NCBI GenBank assembly: GCA_024710805.1
Contig: JANJUB010000033.1
Location: forward strand, 1 to 33,958
Origin: Fimbriimonadaceae bacterium
GTDB lineage: Bacteria; Armatimonadota; Fimbriimonadia; Fimbriimonadales; Fimbriimonadaceae
Length of the DNA: 33,958 nt
Reading direction: 5' to 3'
The notes beneath the pieces were generated by a model. That model did not search any database. It had not been told where the DNA came from and saw only the letters and a list, made by a program, of their open reading frames with translations. This document shows positions 8,112-16,466 of this stretch, in pieces (the first letter of the stretch is position 1; the number at the start of each line of letters is the position of its first letter). A program made the translations under genes and the position numbers.

Positions 8112-10178
8112 GGTGAGGGTCATCACCTTAACATGAGGGCCCCGATGAGCGACGAGGGTTACGGGGATCGTAGAGGTGACCGCACTCGTGTTGACCGGCA
8201 CATTCGCCGTGGTCGTGTTCTGAGGGATAGCAAAGCTCGAAGGCAGTTGGACGAACAGACTCGAACCTGAAATCAGCGCGATCGTGAAGCTCGCCGGCGC
8301 CGGGGCATTCAGGTTGAGCGTCATCGTCGTGCTGAGGCCACCCCTCAGGGTCGTTTGTGCAAGGGTTGCGGTCGTCAGGAAGGGCGCATTGACGGCCACG
8401 AATACGGTCTTGGTCACGGCCCCGGTGGTCGCAGAAATGACGGAACTGGCGTTCGCGAGCGTCGGAATGTTCGTGATCGTGAAGTTGGCGCTGATTTGCC
8501 CCGCGGGCACGGTGACATTTGCGGGCACCGTGACGCGCGCGGTGTTGGAGCTACTCAACGTGACGACCTTGCCTCCCGTGGGAGCCGGCCCGGTTAGGGT
8601 GACGGTTCCGGTGCTCGTCAGCCCCCCATATTGAACCTGGGGAGCGGCAGTCACGCTTTGAATGAGCGGCGCGGCAAGGTCGAAGTTCGTCTGCAGGTTC
8701 AGCCCGTCGTAGCGGGCATTGATCGTAGGCTTGGCATTGGCGGCAACCGCCGCGGTCGTGATGGTGAAGTTCGCGCTCGTCTGCCCTGCGGGAATGGTCA
8801 CGGACGTCGGGACAACCGCGGCCGCGTTGTTTGAGTAGAGGAGAAAGGTCGCCCCGCCAGTCGGCGCAGGTTGGTCGAGGGTCACCGTGCCCGTCGCGGG
8901 TTGGCCACCAATGGTAAACGGACCGGCGATGCTGAGCCGGGCCGGATCGACCCTTATCAATCGATAGGTTGGCTGGGCGTTGCCCGATCCCCCGGTTAGG
9001 CGCACTCCAACCAGAGTTCGAACTGAGCCTGTAGCGTCAACGTGAAAGTCAGCGAACTCCACAAGATCGGCCAGGCCAACCGAGACTCGGTTCATCTCGA
9101 GCACATTGCTACGGCGAAGGCGTACGAAACGGAGCGCGTCCCTGTCCCCACTGGAGAATCCGTAAACGGCGTTGCCCGACGAGTCTCTTCGGATTTTGCG
9201 CCGCAAATCGGCCCAGTTCGATGCGAGCTCATTCAGTTGCACCAGATTGAGTTCAGTGCGGCTGCAGCGGAGGATCGCCTCGACGTTCCCACCGGATTGT
9301 CCAGCCACCACCGCATCGGCCGTGCCAAGAGCTTCGTGCGCCGTGACATGGATCCAGAGCGCGGACGTCAGGGCGGTCAAGTAAGTCAAGTTGACGAGAT
9401 CGAAGGGGCGGACGTAGACCTGCCCTGAATATTGAACGATCAAGTAAGCAGTGGCCCCATCGCGGCTCACAACCAATCGTAGTCCTTCCAGATTGGCGGG
9501 AATCACCGTGCTGTGGCTTGAGACGTTGGTCGAAACAATCAACGTCGTGGCGGAGCCGAAGCTGCCGCCCGGCGTTCCGAAACTGGCGATAAAGACGTCG
9601 CCACTCTTCCAGGCTACATTGCTGTGCTCAGCGTTGGGGAGCAGGTGCGAAAGGGTTTGAGCGTTATCACTGTACCGATGCTTCCTGAGGTATCGAGCAC
9701 CGTTCGATTCACCGACGTAGCAAAATGTGCTTGTACCAAACGCAAGGGACTCCAGCGCAAGTTGATCTGAAGCAAGGGCATTGATGGCATAGTCCCATTC
9801 GTTGGTCGCAGTTGAGTACTGAAAATAGTAAACAAGGGATGGCGTCTCGGCGTTAGGATCACGTCCGGCACCAACAATATGGAGCACTCCACCCGCAAGG
9901 TGAACCCCGGCAACGTGCGAGTTGCGAATAGGCACGACACTGTGCTCCCTAGCACCTAAGAAGGCCCCACCTGGCGCATAGCGAATAACGGTCATCACCT
10001 GTTGCCGGTAGTTGTAGGGCCGCCAGGTGACCACATACGTGGTGCCGTCGTCGCCGACGGCGATCTTTGCACCCTCCATCGAATCCACGTGCTGGCTCCA
10101 GGCGACTCCCTGGCCTTGTGAGACACACCCCATTAGGATGAGCAGAAGGACCGTGACGAGCGTACGATAGCAGTTCAC
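8100..10178 (-). CDS. Exported Ig-repeat protein, tandem copy C
   Basis: Third tandem paralogue, 692 residues. From the GTG at 10178 the N-terminus is MNCYRTLVTVLLLILMGC, a signal sequence whose MGC could be a lipobox (Cys18) or simply precede cleavage before QGVAW. The N-terminal half is the most divergent of the three. The last 280 residues are the shared three-repeat Ig-like unit ending LTLTP. An open frame continues far upstream of 10178, but that part is opposite the M16 peptidase coding region and has no signal peptide, so I reject it. The -10 box exactly six bases before the GTG supports this start. It diverges from the peptidase gene. Confidence 0.75.
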   Translation of the reverse strand: MNCYRTLVTVLLLILMGCVSQGQGVAWSQHVDSMEGAKIAVGDDGTTYVVTWRPYNYRQQVMTVIRYAPGGAFLGAREHSVVPIRNSHVAGVHLAGGVLHIVGAGRDPNAETPSLVYYFQYSTATNEWDYAINALASDQLALESLAFGTSTFCYVGESNGARYLRKHRYSDNAQTLSHLLPNAEHSNVAWKSGDVFIASFGTPGGSFGSATTLIVSTNVSSHSTVIPANLEGLRLVVSRDGATAYLIVQYSGQVYVRPFDLVNLTYLTALTSALWIHVTAHEALGTADAVVAGQSGGNVEAILRCSRTELNLVQLNELASNWADLRRKIRRDSSGNAVYGFSSGDRDALRFVRLRRSNVLEMNRVSVGLADLVEFADFHVDATGSVRTLVGVRLTGGSGNAQPTYRLIRVDPARLSIAGPFTIGGQPATGTVTLDQPAPTGGATFLLYSNNAAAVVPTSVTIPAGQTSANFTITTAAVAANAKPTINARYDGLNLQTNFDLAAPLIQSVTAAPQVQYGGLTSTGTVTLTGPAPTGGKVVTLSSSNTARVTVPANVTVPAGQISANFTITNIPTLANASSVISATTGAVTKTVFVAVNAPFLTTATLAQTTLRGGLSTTMTLNLNAPAPASFTIALISGSSLFVQLPSSFAIPQNTTTANVPVNTSAVTSTIPVTLVAHRGPHVKVMTLTLTP
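8103..8942 (-). repeat. 840-bp conserved Ig-like 3' module, copy C
   Basis: Third copy of the C-terminal coding unit, from ARLS to LTLTP, identical in length to copies A and B. The fourth large exported protein at the right end of the window has related but diverged Ig-like repeats. Confidence 0.8.
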
Positions 10179-10184
10179 AGTTTC

Positions 10185-10190
10185 ATGATA
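10185..10190 (-). promoter_or_regulatory. -10 box of copy C (leaderless geometry)
   Basis: TATCAT on the minus strand with exactly six bases before the GTG at 10178. The -35 region is weak. It lies in the 60-base divergent region shared with the M16 peptidase gene. Confidence 0.6.
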
Positions 10191-10238
10191 ACGTAAGTTC
10201 TGCGGGTTTACAGCATGGCATCCGCCATAATCTCCCTG

Positions 10239-11477
10239 ATGTCCTCCCTGCAGAAGTTCACGCTGAACAACGGCGTCCGCGTCTTGGTCGAGCCCGTCGA
10301 CTATGTCCAGTCCGCCGCGATCGGTCTTTGGTGCCAAACGGGCAGCCGCCACGAGCACGACGACGAGGCCGGGATCACCCACTTGATCGAGCACATGCTC
10401 TTCAAAGGCACCGAACGGAGGACGGCCAAGGAAATCGCGGAAGCGATCGAGGGGCGCGGCGGCGCCTTGAACGCCTTTACCGACAAGGAAGCTACGTGCT
10501 ACTACTGCCGGACCTTGGCCGACGATGTGGAGAACGGCATCGACGTGCTGAGCGACATGATGCTGCACTCGCTCATCGACCCCGAGGAACTTGAGCGTGA
10601 GGAAGGCGTGGTCCTCGAAGAGATCAGCCGGAGCGAAGATGAGCCGGAATCGCACGTGCACGATGTTCACCTCGAGACTCGCTGGGCGGGGCACCCGCTG
10701 GGTAAGCCGATCATTGGCACCCGCGAGTCAGTCGCCGGATTTCGCCGGGATCACCTGACGAAATACATGGACCGCCGATACCGGGGGAGCAATGTGCTGC
10801 TCTCAGTTGCCGGGCGAGTCGACGTCGACCACGTCCGCGGTTGGGCCGAGCACTATCTTGGCGGTATTCAGGCGGGCAGCGAAGAAACGCCTTTGAGCAC
10901 TCCCGTCGGCAAGCCCGGCCGTCAGGAGATCGCCAAAGAAGTCGAGCAGGTTCACTTTTGCATCGGGACCGATGCGTGTTCGATCTACGACGATGCCATA
11001 TACACCTTGCGCCTGATGGACTCGATCCTCGGCGGGGGCATGAGCAGCCGACTGTTCCAGGAAATCCGCGAGAAGCGGGGCCTGGCCTACTCGGTGGGCA
11101 GCTATGGGATGAACTATTCGGCGGGCGGGGCGTTCACCATCTATGGCGGCACGAGCCTGAAGACCTGGGCTCAAGTGCAAGAGTTGGTGCGAGTGGAGAT
11201 CGACAAGCTGATCCACACCGGGCTCGAAGACGGCGAACTGGAACGGAACAAGAAGAACCTGAGCGGGCACATTGTCCTCGCCCTCGAAGGCATGAGCGCC
11301 CGAATGAACCGTATGGCCCGCAACGAGTTGATCTTCGGACGCGAGATCACGGTCGAAGAGACTCTCCAGAAGCTGAACGCCGTCACCGAGAAGCAGGTGC
11401 GCGATATGGCGGCCGATATCCTTGTCGAGGAGAAGATCAGCACGACCGCCTTCGGACCGTTTGACCATGCCGCGTAA
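10239..11477 (+). CDS. M16-family zinc metallopeptidase (processing-peptidase-like)
   Basis: A member of the pitrilysin/insulinase (M16B) family, related to mitochondrial processing peptidase and bacterial YmxG-type proteases. The inverted zinc motif HLIEH is intact, with a downstream acidic segment EREEGVVLEE for the third ligand. The second half carries SSRLFQEIREKRGLAYSVGSY, the region that closes the active-site clamshell. About 412 residues is normal for a single-chain M16B protein. I prefer the ATG at 10239 (MSSLQKFTLNNG), where the family normally begins and which follows a CATAAT at 10226-10231; an ATG at 10215 would add eight residues. The substrate is unknown. The next gene overlaps its end by 11 bases, so the two are co-transcribed. 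Confidence 0.88.
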   Translation: MSSLQKFTLNNGVRVLVEPVDYVQSAAIGLWCQTGSRHEHDDEAGITHLIEHMLFKGTERRTAKEIAEAIEGRGGALNAFTDKEATCYYCRTLADDVENGIDVLSDMMLHSLIDPEELEREEGVVLEEISRSEDEPESHVHDVHLETRWAGHPLGKPIIGTRESVAGFRRDHLTKYMDRRYRGSNVLLSVAGRVDVDHVRGWAEHYLGGIQAGSEETPLSTPVGKPGRQEIAKEVEQVHFCIGTDACSIYDDAIYTLRLMDSILGGGMSSRLFQEIREKRGLAYSVGSYGMNYSAGGAFTIYGGTSLKTWAQVQELVRVEIDKLIHTGLEDGELERNKKNLSGHIVLALEGMSARMNRMARNELIFGREITVEETLQKLNAVTEKQVRDMAADILVEEKISTTAFGPFDHAA

Positions 11478-13062
11478 CGATGGCTCGCTGACGCCTTACC
11501 GACTGGCCACCCAAGCGCGGTCGGAAGAGTTGCTGCTTCGGGAGATTGCCAAAGCGGCACTGGTCGAGTTCGAGATCGACGCGTGCGACATCTTTCTGAA
11601 GGTTGCCGATATGATGGTGCTGCGCGCCAGCACCACCGCTCCGGAGTTCGTGAACCGGGTTCGCCTGGGTCCGGGGGTCGGGCTCTGCGGCCGCGTTTTT
11701 GAGAATGGTCAGGCGTTGTTCGTCGAGCGTGGGGTTGAGAACCTGCCCGAATATGCTCGATATCCGGGGATCGACCACCCAGATTGGCAGGCGGCGGCGG
11801 TCCTTCCGCTTGAGTTCGACGGGCGCCGTTTCGGAGTCGCCATGCTCCGCCACCGGTTGGCCAAGAGGTGGCCAGTTTCCATTCAAGCGCGGCTCGGCGA
11901 ATGGGCGACGGGCACCGCAACCGCGGTGGCGATCTTCGACCACGCGCACACGGTCGGCACGCAAACCGGCACGCTTGGTGCCCTCAGCGACGTCAGCCGC
12001 ACCATCGCCAGCAGCCCCTACATCGAGGAAATTCTCCAGCTGCTGGTGAACCTGACCGCCCAGCGGTTCAACTACATCGTCGTGACCGTACGGCTGCTCG
12101 ACGAGGAACACCAAGAGTTGGTGCTCCGCGCCACCCAAGCCCCGGCCAAGGCCTACGCCAAGAAGCGCGCGATTAAGCTGGGCGAGTCGATCGCCGGTAA
12201 AGCGATTGCCGAGAACCGGCCCGTAGTGATTCCCGACGTACAGGTCGAGGCCAGCTACATTGGCCACGAACTGGCGATCGAGCAAGGGATGCGAAGCATG
12301 ATCTGCGTGCCGCTCACCATCCAGGATCGCGCGGTCGGCGTGATGAGTTGCTACACCGACGAAATTCGCGATTTCGCACCGGAAGAGATCGCCGCCCTCG
12401 AAACGCTGGCCAAACAGGCCGCCATCAGCATCGAACACGCGAAGCTCCAGGTACGCAGCACGCTGATGCAAGAGATGCACCACCGGGTCAAGAACAATCT
12501 GCAACAGGTGGCTTCCCTGCTTCGCTTGCAGCTACGCCACGGGCACTATAAGTCGCTTGAGGAGGCCATCAACGACTCGCTGGCCCGCATCCTTGCGATC
12601 TCCTCGGTCCATGATCTGCTCAGCCGCGAAGACCTCGACCACGTCGGCATCCGCAGTATCGCGGAGATGCTCGTTCAGCACCAGAAGAACTCGCTCATCC
12701 TCCCCGACCGGCGCGTGCGCTTCGATGTACGGGGCGACGACGTCCGGCTGGACATGGCACAGGCCACCCAGGTCGCCCTGCTGATCAACGAGTTGATCCA
12801 AAACGCGGTCGAGCATGGGTTCCATGAGACGATGGAGGGAGAGATCCACGTCACGGTCGAGCGCTCAGAACACGAGGTTTCACTGTGGGTGTCGAACTCG
12901 GGCGATCCGCTTCCCGAAGAGTTTGAGCCGGTTCGCGATGGCCGATTGGGGATTCAGATCGTGGAGAACTTGGCGAGGGCCTTGGGAGGGCGATTCAAGA
13001 TCAGCAACATCCTGGGATGGGCGGTGGCCGAGGTCAAGTTCCCGCATGGAGGTCTCGCCTGA
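11467..13062 (+). CDS. Soluble GAF-GAF sensor histidine kinase (HisKA_2 type)
   Basis: A cytoplasmic histidine kinase of 531 residues. There is no signal or membrane segment. Two GAF domains (about 20-165 and 178-325) precede an H-box MHHRVKNNLQQVASLLRLQ, in which His339, just before Arg, is the predicted phosphoacceptor. This is the HisKA_2/HWE-like type, as in mycobacterial PdtaS, rather than the HisKA type. The C-terminal ATPase has an N-box (INELIQNAVEHGF) and a glycine box (GRLGIQIVENLARALGG). Such kinases often partner ANTAR or stand-alone receiver proteins, but none is encoded nearby. The signal is unknown. Its ATG overlaps the last 11 bases of the M16 gene. Confidence 0.88.
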   Translation: MPRNDGSLTPYRLATQARSEELLLREIAKAALVEFEIDACDIFLKVADMMVLRASTTAPEFVNRVRLGPGVGLCGRVFENGQALFVERGVENLPEYARYPGIDHPDWQAAAVLPLEFDGRRFGVAMLRHRLAKRWPVSIQARLGEWATGTATAVAIFDHAHTVGTQTGTLGALSDVSRTIASSPYIEEILQLLVNLTAQRFNYIVVTVRLLDEEHQELVLRATQAPAKAYAKKRAIKLGESIAGKAIAENRPVVIPDVQVEASYIGHELAIEQGMRSMICVPLTIQDRAVGVMSCYTDEIRDFAPEEIAALETLAKQAAISIEHAKLQVRSTLMQEMHHRVKNNLQQVASLLRLQLRHGHYKSLEEAINDSLARILAISSVHDLLSREDLDHVGIRSIAEMLVQHQKNSLILPDRRVRFDVRGDDVRLDMAQATQVALLINELIQNAVEHGFHETMEGEIHVTVERSEHEVSLWVSNSGDPLPEEFEPVRDGRLGIQIVENLARALGGRFKISNILGWAVAEVKFPHGGLA

Positions 13063-13103
13063 GTTTCGTTCTGCCGAAGATGAACGTATTGATCCGCTGA
13101 ACG

Positions 13104-13130
13104 TATAATAGGGATTGAGGGCGCAAGCCC
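13104..13130 (+). promoter_or_regulatory. tatA promoter -10 and leader hairpin
   Basis: TATAAT at 13104-13109 lies in the gap before tatA; no good -35 is visible 16-18 bases upstream. In the leader, GGGC (13119-13122) pairs with GCCC (13127-13130) around a GCAA tetraloop. A clear AAGGAG precedes the tatA ATG. Confidence 0.6.
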
Positions 13131-13147
13131 CGCTATGAAGGAGCCAC

Positions 13148-13399
13148 ATGGGATTCCCAAATTTAAGTGAAATGTTAGCTTGGACCCTTGGTGGTCAGGA
13201 ACTGATCATCGTCTTGGTGATCATCCTCATCCTCTTCGGCGGAAAGAAGATCCCTGAACTGCTCCACGGCGTTGGCAAGGGCGTCGGCGAACTCCAGAAG
13301 GGCATCAACGAGGGCAAGCGCCAACTCGAAGACTCCTACCGCGAGGAACTCACCCGCAAAGAAGAGGCAGCGGTCGACGAGAAGGCCAAGCCGGCGTAA
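13148..13399 (+). CDS. tatA: Twin-arginine translocase subunit TatA/TatE
   Basis: The pore-forming Tat subunit, which exports folded proteins. The 83 residues have the standard plan: one N-terminal membrane helix (about 19-31, LIIVLVIILILFGG), the hinge FGGKKIPELLHGVGKGVGELQKG, which is the family signature, then a charged amphipathic tail. A strong AAGGAG stands six bases before the ATG. No tatC is adjacent, so the complex must be completed from elsewhere in the genome. TatA and TatB are hard to separate by sequence, but FGGKK favours TatA. Confidence 0.93.
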   Translation: MGFPNLSEMLAWTLGGQELIIVLVIILILFGGKKIPELLHGVGKGVGELQKGINEGKRQLEDSYREELTRKEEAAVDEKAKPA

Positions 13400-13543
13400 A
13401 ATTGCGAGATTTTGCGAAATTTCGTTAGATTTGTCGCGAAAGAAAGCGAGCGGATATCGCCTTTAACTCAGGATAATCCCGGCAGACTGCGGATAACTGC
13501 CTTTCCTTCAGGTTGCCTTTTGCGCCTTCGCGCTGGGTAACTT

Positions 13544-13568
13544 CTTGTCTATCCACGCTGGATACAAG
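13544..13568 (+). promoter_or_regulatory. Hairpin abutting the SD of the 3D-domain gene
   Basis: CTTG plus TATCCA (13544-13547, 13550-13555) pairs with TGGATA plus CAAG (13559-13568), a ten-pair stem with a two-base TC bulge and a three-base loop. The Shine-Dalgarno GGAGG at 13570-13574 begins directly after the stem. The hairpin could stack against or mask the ribosome site. The rest of the 179-base gap (13400-13578) has two GGATAA copies (13472 and 13491 areas) and no gene. Confidence 0.5.
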
Positions 13569-13578
13569 AGGAGGTTCC

Positions 13579-14211
13579 ATGCGCGAGAAAATCAAACGGG
13601 CTGCGGTCCCGGGGATGTTGCTTGCACTTTGCACATTCGCGGCGGCGGGTCCAACCAAACAAAAAATCGAGATCAAGGAGCACAAGAAGCCGCTCCCGTT
13701 CTCGGTGAAAGTAGAGTTTTCTAGAACGCTGGGCCGAGGTAAGACGGCCCTCAAGACCCAGGGCAAAGACGGCCACTTGATCACGTATTACGAGATCAAG
13801 ACGCTGAACGGCAAAGTCGTCAGCAAGCAACCGATCCGAACCCAACGCGTCGCTCCGGTCGATCACGTGATGCTGATCGGTCCAAGCGGATATCGAACCA
13901 GTCGTAGCGGTTTCACTCGTTCGCGGGTGCTCACGATGAGCGCGACCGGCTACGATATCAGCCCGCAGACGCTTCCCGGATCGACGGGCCGCACTGCAAC
14001 CGGCATCCCGGCTCGGTTTGGAGTCGTGGCGGTGGATCCGCGAGTGATCCCTCTGGGCACCTACGTCTATGTTGAAGGCTATGGATTTGCCTTGGCCGCA
14101 GACACCGGCGGAGCCATCAAGGGCAACAAGATCGATCTTTGCTTTAGCAGCCGCGCCGAAGCCCTCCGATGGGGACGTCGACCGGTTAAGGTCCACATCC
14201 TCAGCAAGTGA
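13579..14211 (+). CDS. G5 and 3D domain cell-wall protein
   Basis: A 210-residue exported protein. After a signal peptide (MREKIKRAAVPGMLLALCTFAAAG) comes a G5-like region (about 38-98, ending TQRVAPVDHV), which in other proteins binds cell-wall sugars. Residues 117-208 are a 3D domain, a double-psi beta-barrel related to lytic transglycosylase MltA and RlpA. The 3D signature is clear: MSATGYD, TATGIPARFGVVAVDPRVIPLG, ADTGGAIKGNKIDLCF, with Asp175 and Asp186 conserved. Peptidoglycan cleavage or remodelling is the likely role. The start has a strong GAGGAGG. The ksgA GTG overlaps its stop by four bases. Confidence 0.85.
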   Translation: MREKIKRAAVPGMLLALCTFAAAGPTKQKIEIKEHKKPLPFSVKVEFSRTLGRGKTALKTQGKDGHLITYYEIKTLNGKVVSKQPIRTQRVAPVDHVMLIGPSGYRTSRSGFTRSRVLTMSATGYDISPQTLPGSTGRTATGIPARFGVVAVDPRVIPLGTYVYVEGYGFALAADTGGAIKGNKIDLCFSSRAEALRWGRRPVKVHILSK

Positions 14212-14999
14212 ACCTCGCGCGCCCCGAGGAGTTGCGCGTCTTTCTGGATCGTCATGGCCTGAGTCCCAAGAAGGGACTTGGGCAACATTTTCTATGCTCC
14301 GAGCGAGTCGTCCGGGCGATCGTCTCCGCCGCCGGTGACCGATCGGTTCTCGAAATCGGCCCGGGGCCGGGCATTCTCACCCAAGCGCTGGCCGAGAACC
14401 AAACCGTACTCGCGCTCGAACTCGACGAGCGCATGCGCGTGCCACTTGGAGAATCCGCCCCGACTGCCGAGGTCGTGTTTGGCGATGCGCTGACGACCGA
14501 CTTGCGCGAACTGCTCGTCCGGCTGAAGAAGCCGCGCGCCGTGGTTTCGAATCTTCCCTACTACATCACCGGACCGCTGATGGAGCGGATTGCCGAGGTC
14601 AGCGACATGTGGGAAGTCGCCGTGCTGATGATGCAGCGCGAAGTGGCCAAGCGCATCCTGGCTCCGGTCGGCGACTCCGAGCGGGGAGCGGTGTCGGTTC
14701 GGATGCAGGCCGAGTTCGAGATTCGTCGCGTGTGCGAGGCGCCGGCGGGTGCATTCCTGCCACCACCCAAGGTGGACAGCATCGTGCTGGCTTTCGAGCC
14801 AGCGGGCGAGCGCATGCCCCTCGAAATGGTGGCGCTGGTCCGCGCCGGATTCACCCAGCCACGAAAGACGCTCGCCAACAACATTGGGGCGGCCGGATAC
14901 CCACGCGAGATCATCGTGGAGGCGGGTTTGGAGCCCAGTATCCGGCCTCATCAACTCAGCCTCTCCGCCTGGCGGAAACTGTATGAACTCTGCGACTAA
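14208..14999 (+). CDS. rsmA: 16S rRNA dimethyladenosine methyltransferase KsgA
   Basis: KsgA/RsmA dimethylates two adjacent adenosines in the 3' hairpin of 16S rRNA late in 30S assembly. Its motifs are in order: KKGLGQHFL (21-29), the SAM-binding EIGPGPGILT (49-58), an acidic ribose-binding ELDERM, and the catalytic NLPYYI (115-120). FLPPPKVDS and the C-terminal domain follow, giving 263 residues, a typical length. The GTG start overlaps the stop of the 3D-domain gene (GTGA), implying translational coupling. Confidence 0.96.
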   Translation: MNLARPEELRVFLDRHGLSPKKGLGQHFLCSERVVRAIVSAAGDRSVLEIGPGPGILTQALAENQTVLALELDERMRVPLGESAPTAEVVFGDALTTDLRELLVRLKKPRAVVSNLPYYITGPLMERIAEVSDMWEVAVLMMQREVAKRILAPVGDSERGAVSVRMQAEFEIRRVCEAPAGAFLPPPKVDSIVLAFEPAGERMPLEMVALVRAGFTQPRKTLANNIGAAGYPREIIVEAGLEPSIRPHQLSLSAWRKLYELCD

Positions 15000-15028
15000 G
15001 TCAGGTTCACGGGTAGGCTCTTGATTCG

Positions 15029-15379
15029 ATGACTGCGCTGATCAATGTTGCGATCGCCATTCTCGGTGTCCTCTCGATTGCGCTCGGAGCCCAAGCCTCT
15101 TTTGCTCCTCGCGAAGGACACACCGCCTCCCTCGTCTCGTTCATCGCCGGTGGCGCGATCGGCGTGTTGCTGCTCGCCTCGATCGCCCTTTGGAAGAAGA
15201 ATCCTCGGGCCGGACGAATCATGGCCTCGATCCTCTGCCTACTCATCATCGGGCGGTTCGCTCCGACCGTGGCCGAGAAGGGATTCTATCCCGGAGGCCT
15301 CCTGGTCGGAGCTTCCGCTCTCGTGTTCATCCTGTTGGTGGCCGGCCACCTCACGTCGAAGAAAGAATCCCGCGCCTAG
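15029..15379 (+). CDS. TMEM14-like small membrane protein
   Basis: A 116-residue integral membrane protein with four predicted helices (about 5-25, 35-54, 64-76, 88-107). The pattern GHTASLVSFIAGGAIGVLLL followed later by GRFAPTVAEKGFYPGGLLVG resembles the TMEM14 / UPF0136 family found in eukaryotic organelles, cyanobacteria and other bacteria. Its bacterial function is not established. The last four bases overlap the stop codon of the convergent gene. It probably continues the tatA-ksgA transcript, 29 bases after the ksgA stop. Confidence 0.65.
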   Translation: MTALINVAIAILGVLSIALGAQASFAPREGHTASLVSFIAGGAIGVLLLASIALWKKNPRAGRIMASILCLLIIGRFAPTVAEKGFYPGGLLVGASALVFILLVAGHLTSKKESRA

Positions 15380-16329
15380 TTCGGGATGTTTTCTCTCAGG
15401 TATCGGTCGCGGTGCATCACGTGCCCCACGAGGTTGCCGGTTGCACCGCCGATCGTATCCCGGTGGATGTACAGCGTGTAAACGAAGCAGTTGTCGCCCA
15501 CCATGCACGCAACCTGAACGAACACGCCTTTCGACACCCGGTACTGAAGCGCGGACTTCGTCGTGTCCGTCCACTCAACCGCACTCTCGGTGTCCCAAGA
15601 GGGGCTGGTGATATGCGTGCGCAACAACTTCACCGTAGGCTTGACCTTCGCTTCGTCGTACCGCTTCTCGGTGTCTTCGGCGAGGATCTTCGCCGCGAGT
15701 TGCTTGATCGTCGCCGCATCGCCGCCCTTGTACACATCGGGCTTCATCTTGCGGGATTTCAGGATCGCCCGCTCGACGACTTCTTGGTCAGCCACGAGTT
15801 TGGTGTAAAGCCCTTCGAGCTCCATCCGCCGCGCGTCGTCCGGAGGAAGCAGCTTGCGGATCGCCGCCATGTATTGGAAGAACTCTTCCATACGGCCCGA
15901 ACCGTGCATCAGAGGCTGTTGCTTGGTTCCTTGCGTCGCAATCCAAGCTTGGCCCTGCCGAATCTGAACCGCCACATCATCGACGATGTTTTGAATGCTC
16001 TGCTGATAGACCCGTAGCGACGTTCGGATGTCGTACTCGGCCTGCCGCAGCATCCAGTGAGTATCCGGCGGAATCTTGGTGGCAAGAAACTCCTCATAGA
16101 GCTTCTTCGCCTCCAGATAGTATTTGTGGGTCGCCAGAATCTTGTCGACATCCATGGTTGGAATGCCGAACTCGCCCTTAGATCCGGGCGCGGTGCTCGC
16201 CTTATACTCGTCAAGGCGTTTCGCCCAAGCCTCGGCCTGCGCTTCCTGAGATTGCCCGCCTTGGGCTACGACGGGTGCCGCAAGGGCGGCGGCAAAGATG
16301 ACGATTGGAATCAGCAACCGGAGTCGCAT
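15376..16329 (-). CDS. Exported protein of unknown function
   Basis: I do not recognise this family. The 317-residue protein starts MRLRLLIPIVIFAAALAAPVVAQ, a good signal peptide with an AxA-type site. The mature part is mostly charged and helical up to about residue 230, with long amphipathic stretches (KYYLEAKKLYEEFL, MEEFFQYMAAIRKLL). It ends in a short beta-rich section with two Cys residues (VACMVGDNCFVY). The ATG at 16329 is favoured by GAGGTGAGG just upstream; an in-frame GTG at 16338 is also possible. It is divergent from rpsD, whose promoter is in the shared intergenic region. Confidence 0.6.
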   Translation of the reverse strand: MRLRLLIPIVIFAAALAAPVVAQGGQSQEAQAEAWAKRLDEYKASTAPGSKGEFGIPTMDVDKILATHKYYLEAKKLYEEFLATKIPPDTHWMLRQAEYDIRTSLRVYQQSIQNIVDDVAVQIRQGQAWIATQGTKQQPLMHGSGRMEEFFQYMAAIRKLLPPDDARRMELEGLYTKLVADQEVVERAILKSRKMKPDVYKGGDAATIKQLAAKILAEDTEKRYDEAKVKPTVKLLRTHITSPSWDTESAVEWTDTTKSALQYRVSKGVFVQVACMVGDNCFVYTLYIHRDTIGGATGNLVGHVMHRDRYLRENIPN

Positions 16330-16406
16330 TGACCTCACCTCATTCGAAAGGCTACCGTCGCTGAACCTTGGAACTCTGTCCCTCGTTTCTTGGACACCAT
16401 GCTGGG

Positions 16407-16435
16407 TTGCCGATTCGGGGCCGGCGTGGTATAAT
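16407..16435 (+). promoter_or_regulatory. Promoter of rpsD
   Basis: TTGCCG (16407-16412), a 17-base spacer and TATAAT (16430-16435), with TG one base before the -10 (extended -10). This is the best housekeeping-type promoter in the window. The expected leader is about 25 bases. Confidence 0.85.
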
Positions 16436-16466
16436 CACTCTTCGCATCGCGCGTTTGGACACATCT

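Noticed and set aside
10179-10694. N-terminal extension of exported copy C
   Set aside because: This upstream part of the open frame is antisense to the M16 peptidase coding region and has no signal peptide; the GTG at 10178 with the -10 box fits better.
13400-13543. Possible second c-di-AMP riboswitch before the 3D-domain gene
   Set aside because: The hallmark CAGCTAACC block and GGGGAACC-type blocks are absent.
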